Of a stretch of DNA of 10,909 nt, positions 8,108 to 10,909 are shown one piece after another (position 1 is the first letter of the stretch; each line of letters opens with the position of its first letter). The stretch is taken from the NCBI GenBank assembly GCA_024741835.1, contig JAENRP010000667.1, positions 1-10,909 on the forward strand, given 5' to 3'. A program made the position numbers and the translations under genes. The notes below the pieces were generated by a model. The model worked only from the letters and a program-made list of their open reading frames with translations, had not been told where the DNA came from and searched no databases. The stretch is from Diplocarpon mali. Lineage: Eukaryota > Ascomycota > Leotiomycetes > Helotiales > Drepanopezizaceae.

Positions 8108-9554
8108 GGCGCGCTGCCCGGCCCCTGACCAACCCGCGGCTCAGATGCTTTCCTCTGCACCGCGTTCGCATATGCATGAAGCCGTCTGACAAGGGATGGT
8201 CTCGGCGTGGAGCCGTGGACGTGACGATGAGGCCGCGGGATCCCAGCCACGGATCTCTCGCGGTCGGGAGCGGTCGTGGGAAGTCTGGTGGGGTACAAGA
8301 ACAAGAGGGGAGTGGGCGCAACGGGGTATTCCTGCGCTGTGCGAGCGCGGTGGTACGGGCTCAAGAGTGCAATGGATCGCTAGGATCCGGGATGGAATAG
8401 ATGGGAATACCGAAGCCGGTGGCGGGGTGAGGTAGAGCACCAGGCGGAAGTGAAGTAGAAGCAGAAACAACGACAGCAATCATCGACCCAAGGAGAGAGA
8501 TATTCGCATCTCAGTGCGAGGCGAGAGGGAGCCGCGACGCCGTGGTGGCGGGGGTCGACGAACTGCGACCGTCGACGATTACTGCGCGGGGTGTTAGCAC
8601 GCGACGAGCAAGGGGGAGACAGCTGCTCCCAGCGACAGCGGTGACGAGACGAGAATGCACTCCCACCAACGCCAGCGGCCGAGGAGAGCCCCGACGGCGG
8701 GCTGCGAGGAGGCCCCAGCAGAGCAAAGCCTCTGCCCACCATCACGGGTGCGAGACGGGCGAAGGGTCCGTGGTCGCTGGCCGGGTTGACCAGCGACCTC
8801 GCCGGCCGGGGCCAGAGCAGAGAGATGCGACCTCCCGCCGGCCGCTCGAGCCCATCGTGGCCGCGAACTGACCAGTTTCGAGGGCTGCGAGCCGCGGAGA
8901 GGCGGGAGACGGGAGGGAGGAGATGGGGATGTTACACCTGCTTCTTCCCTCCTGTCTCTGTTCCCGTCGTCGCGCCCAGTCCAGCTCTCAGGCGTCGGTC
9001 GTGCACCTGCTCGCTGCTCGGACCGTCGCCGCTGCTCCAGCTCGCAGACGTCCCGTCGGGACGCACGATGGTCATGCAGGGCTTCAACGCAACGCTGGAC
9101 TGCAACTCGGAAAATCCAACTCACAATTATTCGCTCGGATCCAGCGCGGTGTAATACCATCCATTCAGACCCGATCACTCAACCTTCCAGTCTGTCGATC
9201 GACCCAGGTACCGCCGATGTCGTGGATTCCGGCCTCGAGCCAACCCAACTCAACCCACAACCGATCTTTCGCACAGCCTGTGCCAGCGAAAAAGAAATAG
9301 GCGTTGTCGGGCGGATGGTGTTGCGACGAACGTCTCGTGAGGGACCGAGGCAAGCGAAGGCGAGGTGAGCGGTCAATTGGGGGCCGTTCTGGTCGGCTCT
9401 GGACGAGTCCTCTCTGCCGTCGTTCGTCCACTCCCCGCACTCGGGCGATCCGGTCAAGGCCGCCGGTCTGCGTCTGCGGAGATTCCTCTGTTCGCGTCGG
9501 GGGTGGTCGGCGTGGTGGTGGTGATGGCCGAGTTGGGGACGACGCCGTCTGATG

Positions 9555-9584
9555 CAGTCCAGTCCAATCCAGCCCAGCCCAGAC
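9555..9584. repeat. pentamer array, six units, consensus CARYC
   Basis: Units are CAGTC, CAGTC, CAATC, CAGCC, CAGCC and CAGAC. The reverse complement gives GRYTG, the consensus of the array at 10105-10154, which lies about 520 bp away in opposite orientation. Confidence 0.8.
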
Positions 9585-10104
9585 CCCGTCCAGTTGGAGA
9601 GATTCGAGTGCCGCGCGCGCGCAAGGCGATCCAGTCTGGTCGTCTCGTCCGGGGCAATGCGGACGATGAAGCCCTCCGGGCAGTGGTGCGCTGGTTTAAT
9701 CGACTCGACTCGTCAAGACCAGTCACACGAGATGGACGAGGTGCCGTGCGAGTGCGCAGAGGTGAGGCAGCGGGGAGACGAGTTGGGGGAGAGGAGAGAG
9801 GAGGGAGAGAAAAGAGCCGCCAAGGGCCGCGAGAGGAGGCGGTGGTGGTGGAGGCGAGTCGGTGCGGCTCTGCGGTCCGAGGTGCATCATGGTAGGATTA
9901 GTCGTACGGTGGTGCTGTGCTGTTCCGTAGAGTCGTGTACGAGCGCCCAGTCCGCCCGGACGAGAGTTTACTTCAGTAGTCGGTAGTGATCTCGATCTTT
10001 CAGAACCTTGCGGGTTCTTGCGTTGGGTCTGCACAGGATACGTGGTCGATGGGGGGGGGGATGGACCCAAGTCAAGAGATGAGTTGCGATGCGATGGGAT
10101 GGGG

Positions 10105-10154
10105 ATTGGCCTGGATTAGATTGGATTAGATTGAATTGAATTGGACTGGACTAG
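10105..10154. repeat. pentamer array, ten units, consensus ATTGG/ACTGG
   Basis: Ten contiguous 5-bp units: ATTGG, CCTGG, ATTAG, ATTGG, ATTAG, ATTGA, ATTGA, ATTGG, ACTGG and ACTAG. Strict 5-bp phase with drifted units suggests an old minisatellite. It is followed within 35 bp by the octamer CT array. Confidence 0.85.
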
Positions 10155-10184
10155 ATGCCCCTCTCTCTCTTCTCTTGTCTCTGG

Positions 10185-10240
10185 TCTCTGCCTCTCTACC
10201 TCTCTGCCTCTCTGCCTCTCTGCCTCTCTGCCTCTCTGCC
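10185..10240. repeat. octamer tandem array TCTCTGCC, seven copies
   Basis: Seven 8-bp units, six perfect and the second with A for G, preceded by a general CT-rich stretch from 10160. Such pyrimidine tracts are common just upstream of fungal transcription starts, so it could belong to a plus-strand gene beyond the window; no such gene is visible here. Confidence 0.9.
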
Positions 10241-10341
10241 TCCCCCCTGGGCAAGAGACCCGACGGGACTGGTCCGGAATTACATCTGCGGCGAGCGGAA
10301 ACACGGAGGGGAGGAGGAGGGGACGGGATGGAAATTCGGTA

Positions 10342-10353
10342 CCGCTATAGCGG
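10342..10353. promoter_or_regulatory. perfect 12-bp palindrome CCGCTATAGCGG
   Basis: Self-complementary 12-mer with the everted-triplet layout CCG-N6-CGG, a geometry used by dimeric fungal Zn(II)2Cys6 factors. It lies about 2.3 kb upstream of the EGF-like gene's start and about 110 bp from a GTCACGTG box (10460-10467). Confidence 0.3.
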
Positions 10354-10508
10354 CAGGGGGATCTGGGCGGCTGATGCAGGTGGCCGACGTAGGATGCGGG
10401 GGGGGGTGGTGGCGAGGGCACAGGAGCGAGAGTGCGCTGGCTGCTGGCCGCTTTAACATGTCACGTGTACCCACGGCCCATGTGCAGGGGGCCTGTGGCG
10501 GTACCGGG

Positions 10509-10558
10509 CGAGCCGAGCGGGGGACCGAGAGAGCAGACGAGCCGAGCGGGGGACCGAG
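10509..10558. repeat. 21-bp perfect direct repeat, two copies
   Basis: Copies at 10509-10529 and 10538-10558 are identical (core GAGCCGAGCGGGGGACCGAG) and separated by 8 bp. The 29-bp period is not a multiple of three, which argues against a coding origin. Confidence 0.9.
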
Positions 10559-10746
10559 GGAAGACGGAGCGGAGACGGCGCAGAGGAAGAGAAAGACGAG
10601 CTGGCCACCGAGGCCCTCGCGCACCACCGGCCCCCCCCCAAAGCCTCTTCTACGCCGCTTTCTCGAAGCCGGGACGAGCGTGCTTGGGTCGTGATGACCG
10701 GGCCTGGCTGGACCTGGTTGTTGCTGGGGTGCGGAGTGAAAGGGTT

Positions 10747-10757
10747 CCCCCCCCCCC
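10747..10757. repeat. poly-C homopolymer, 11 nt
   Basis: An uninterrupted run of 11 C. Other long runs nearby are G10 at 10051-10060, G9 at 10398-10406 and C9 at 10631-10639. They are possible quadruplex-forming or error-prone sites. Confidence 0.9.
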
Positions 10758-10909
10758 GGCATCCCCGACCGTGCAGGGCGAGAGAGCGGTGATGGACTGG
10801 GGGGGATAAGGTTAGGGTTGATTTAAAAATAAATAATCATCCAAATGCCTGGTCTGGAGGCTGTCCGGGTCGTTCGAGTCCCTTGCTTCTTGCCACACGT
10901 CTTTTTTTT

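Larger units (their letters stand above)
8054..10909. other. long intergenic region with no supportable gene
   Basis: The part nearest 8053 must contain the promoter of the EGF-like gene. ORFs of up to 208 codons occur on both strands, as GC-rich DNA with few stops gives by chance, but their translations are Arg/Pro/Ala-rich low-complexity sequence with no recognisable domain. Purine-rich tracts lie at about 8890-8935 and 9770-9850, and a CT-rich array at 10160-10245. Simple repeats and homopolymers crowd 9550-10760. The window ends in eight T. Confidence 0.5.

Noticed and set aside
8594..9178. 194-codon minus-strand ORF
   Set aside because: The translation is Arg/Ser/Pro-rich low complexity with no recognisable domain, and several similar overlapping ORFs exist on both strands, as expected in GC-rich DNA.
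9365..9895. 176-codon plus-strand ORF
   Set aside because: It runs through the pentamer array and a purine-rich tract and translates to Arg/Gly-rich sequence with no family resemblance.
10807..10822. GGTTAGGGTT, telomere-like
   Set aside because: Only one full TTAGGG unit is present, with no array around it; chance is sufficient.
10868..10909. GTTCGAGTCC near the right edge followed by T8, resembling a tRNA B box with a Pol III terminator
   Set aside because: The flanking bases do not form a five-pair T stem, and no A box, anticodon arm or acceptor stem could be placed upstream.

Overview
The window looks like nuclear DNA of a GC-rich filamentous ascomycete (Pezizomycotina). The reasons are short 48-70 nt introns with GTAAGT/GTAGGT donors, two proteins that resemble fungal-only families, long serine/proline/arginine-rich disordered regions, CT-rich tracts and wide low-complexity intergenic DNA. 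No bacterial, phage, viral or plasmid feature was seen, and no rRNA or convincing tRNA.

Layout. 1-1559: about 1.5 kb without a supportable gene, holding a GATT microsatellite and two AGTCACGTG boxes. 1560-2228: probable promoter and leader of the first gene, with a cluster of inverted repeats, a TATATA box and several upstream AUGs. 2229-4358 (+): a four-exon gene for a predicted 653-residue multi-pass membrane protein of the DUF2985 type. 4359-5431: the convergent intergenic region, with an AT-rich stretch just after the first gene and G-runs and a 16-bp tandem repeat near the second. 5432-8053 (-): an intronless gene for an 873-residue protein with a long disordered N-terminal region, one membrane anchor and a C-terminal EGF-like module with sequons. 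8054-10909: nearly 2.9 kb with no supportable gene, rich in simple repeats (two pentamer arrays in opposite orientation, an octamer CT array, a 21-bp direct repeat, long G/C homopolymers).

How the genes relate. The two genes converge and share no promoter. Both products are predicted membrane proteins with long disordered, probably cytosolic N-terminal regions, but nothing in the sequence ties them to one pathway. I do not see a clear undescribed system here. The most checkable oddities are an overlapping upstream ORF before the DUF2985 gene, a frame-neutral 48-nt intron that would add 16 residues if retained, a dyad cluster in the first gene's promoter, and a 16-bp tandem array that contains the stop codon of the EGF-like gene.
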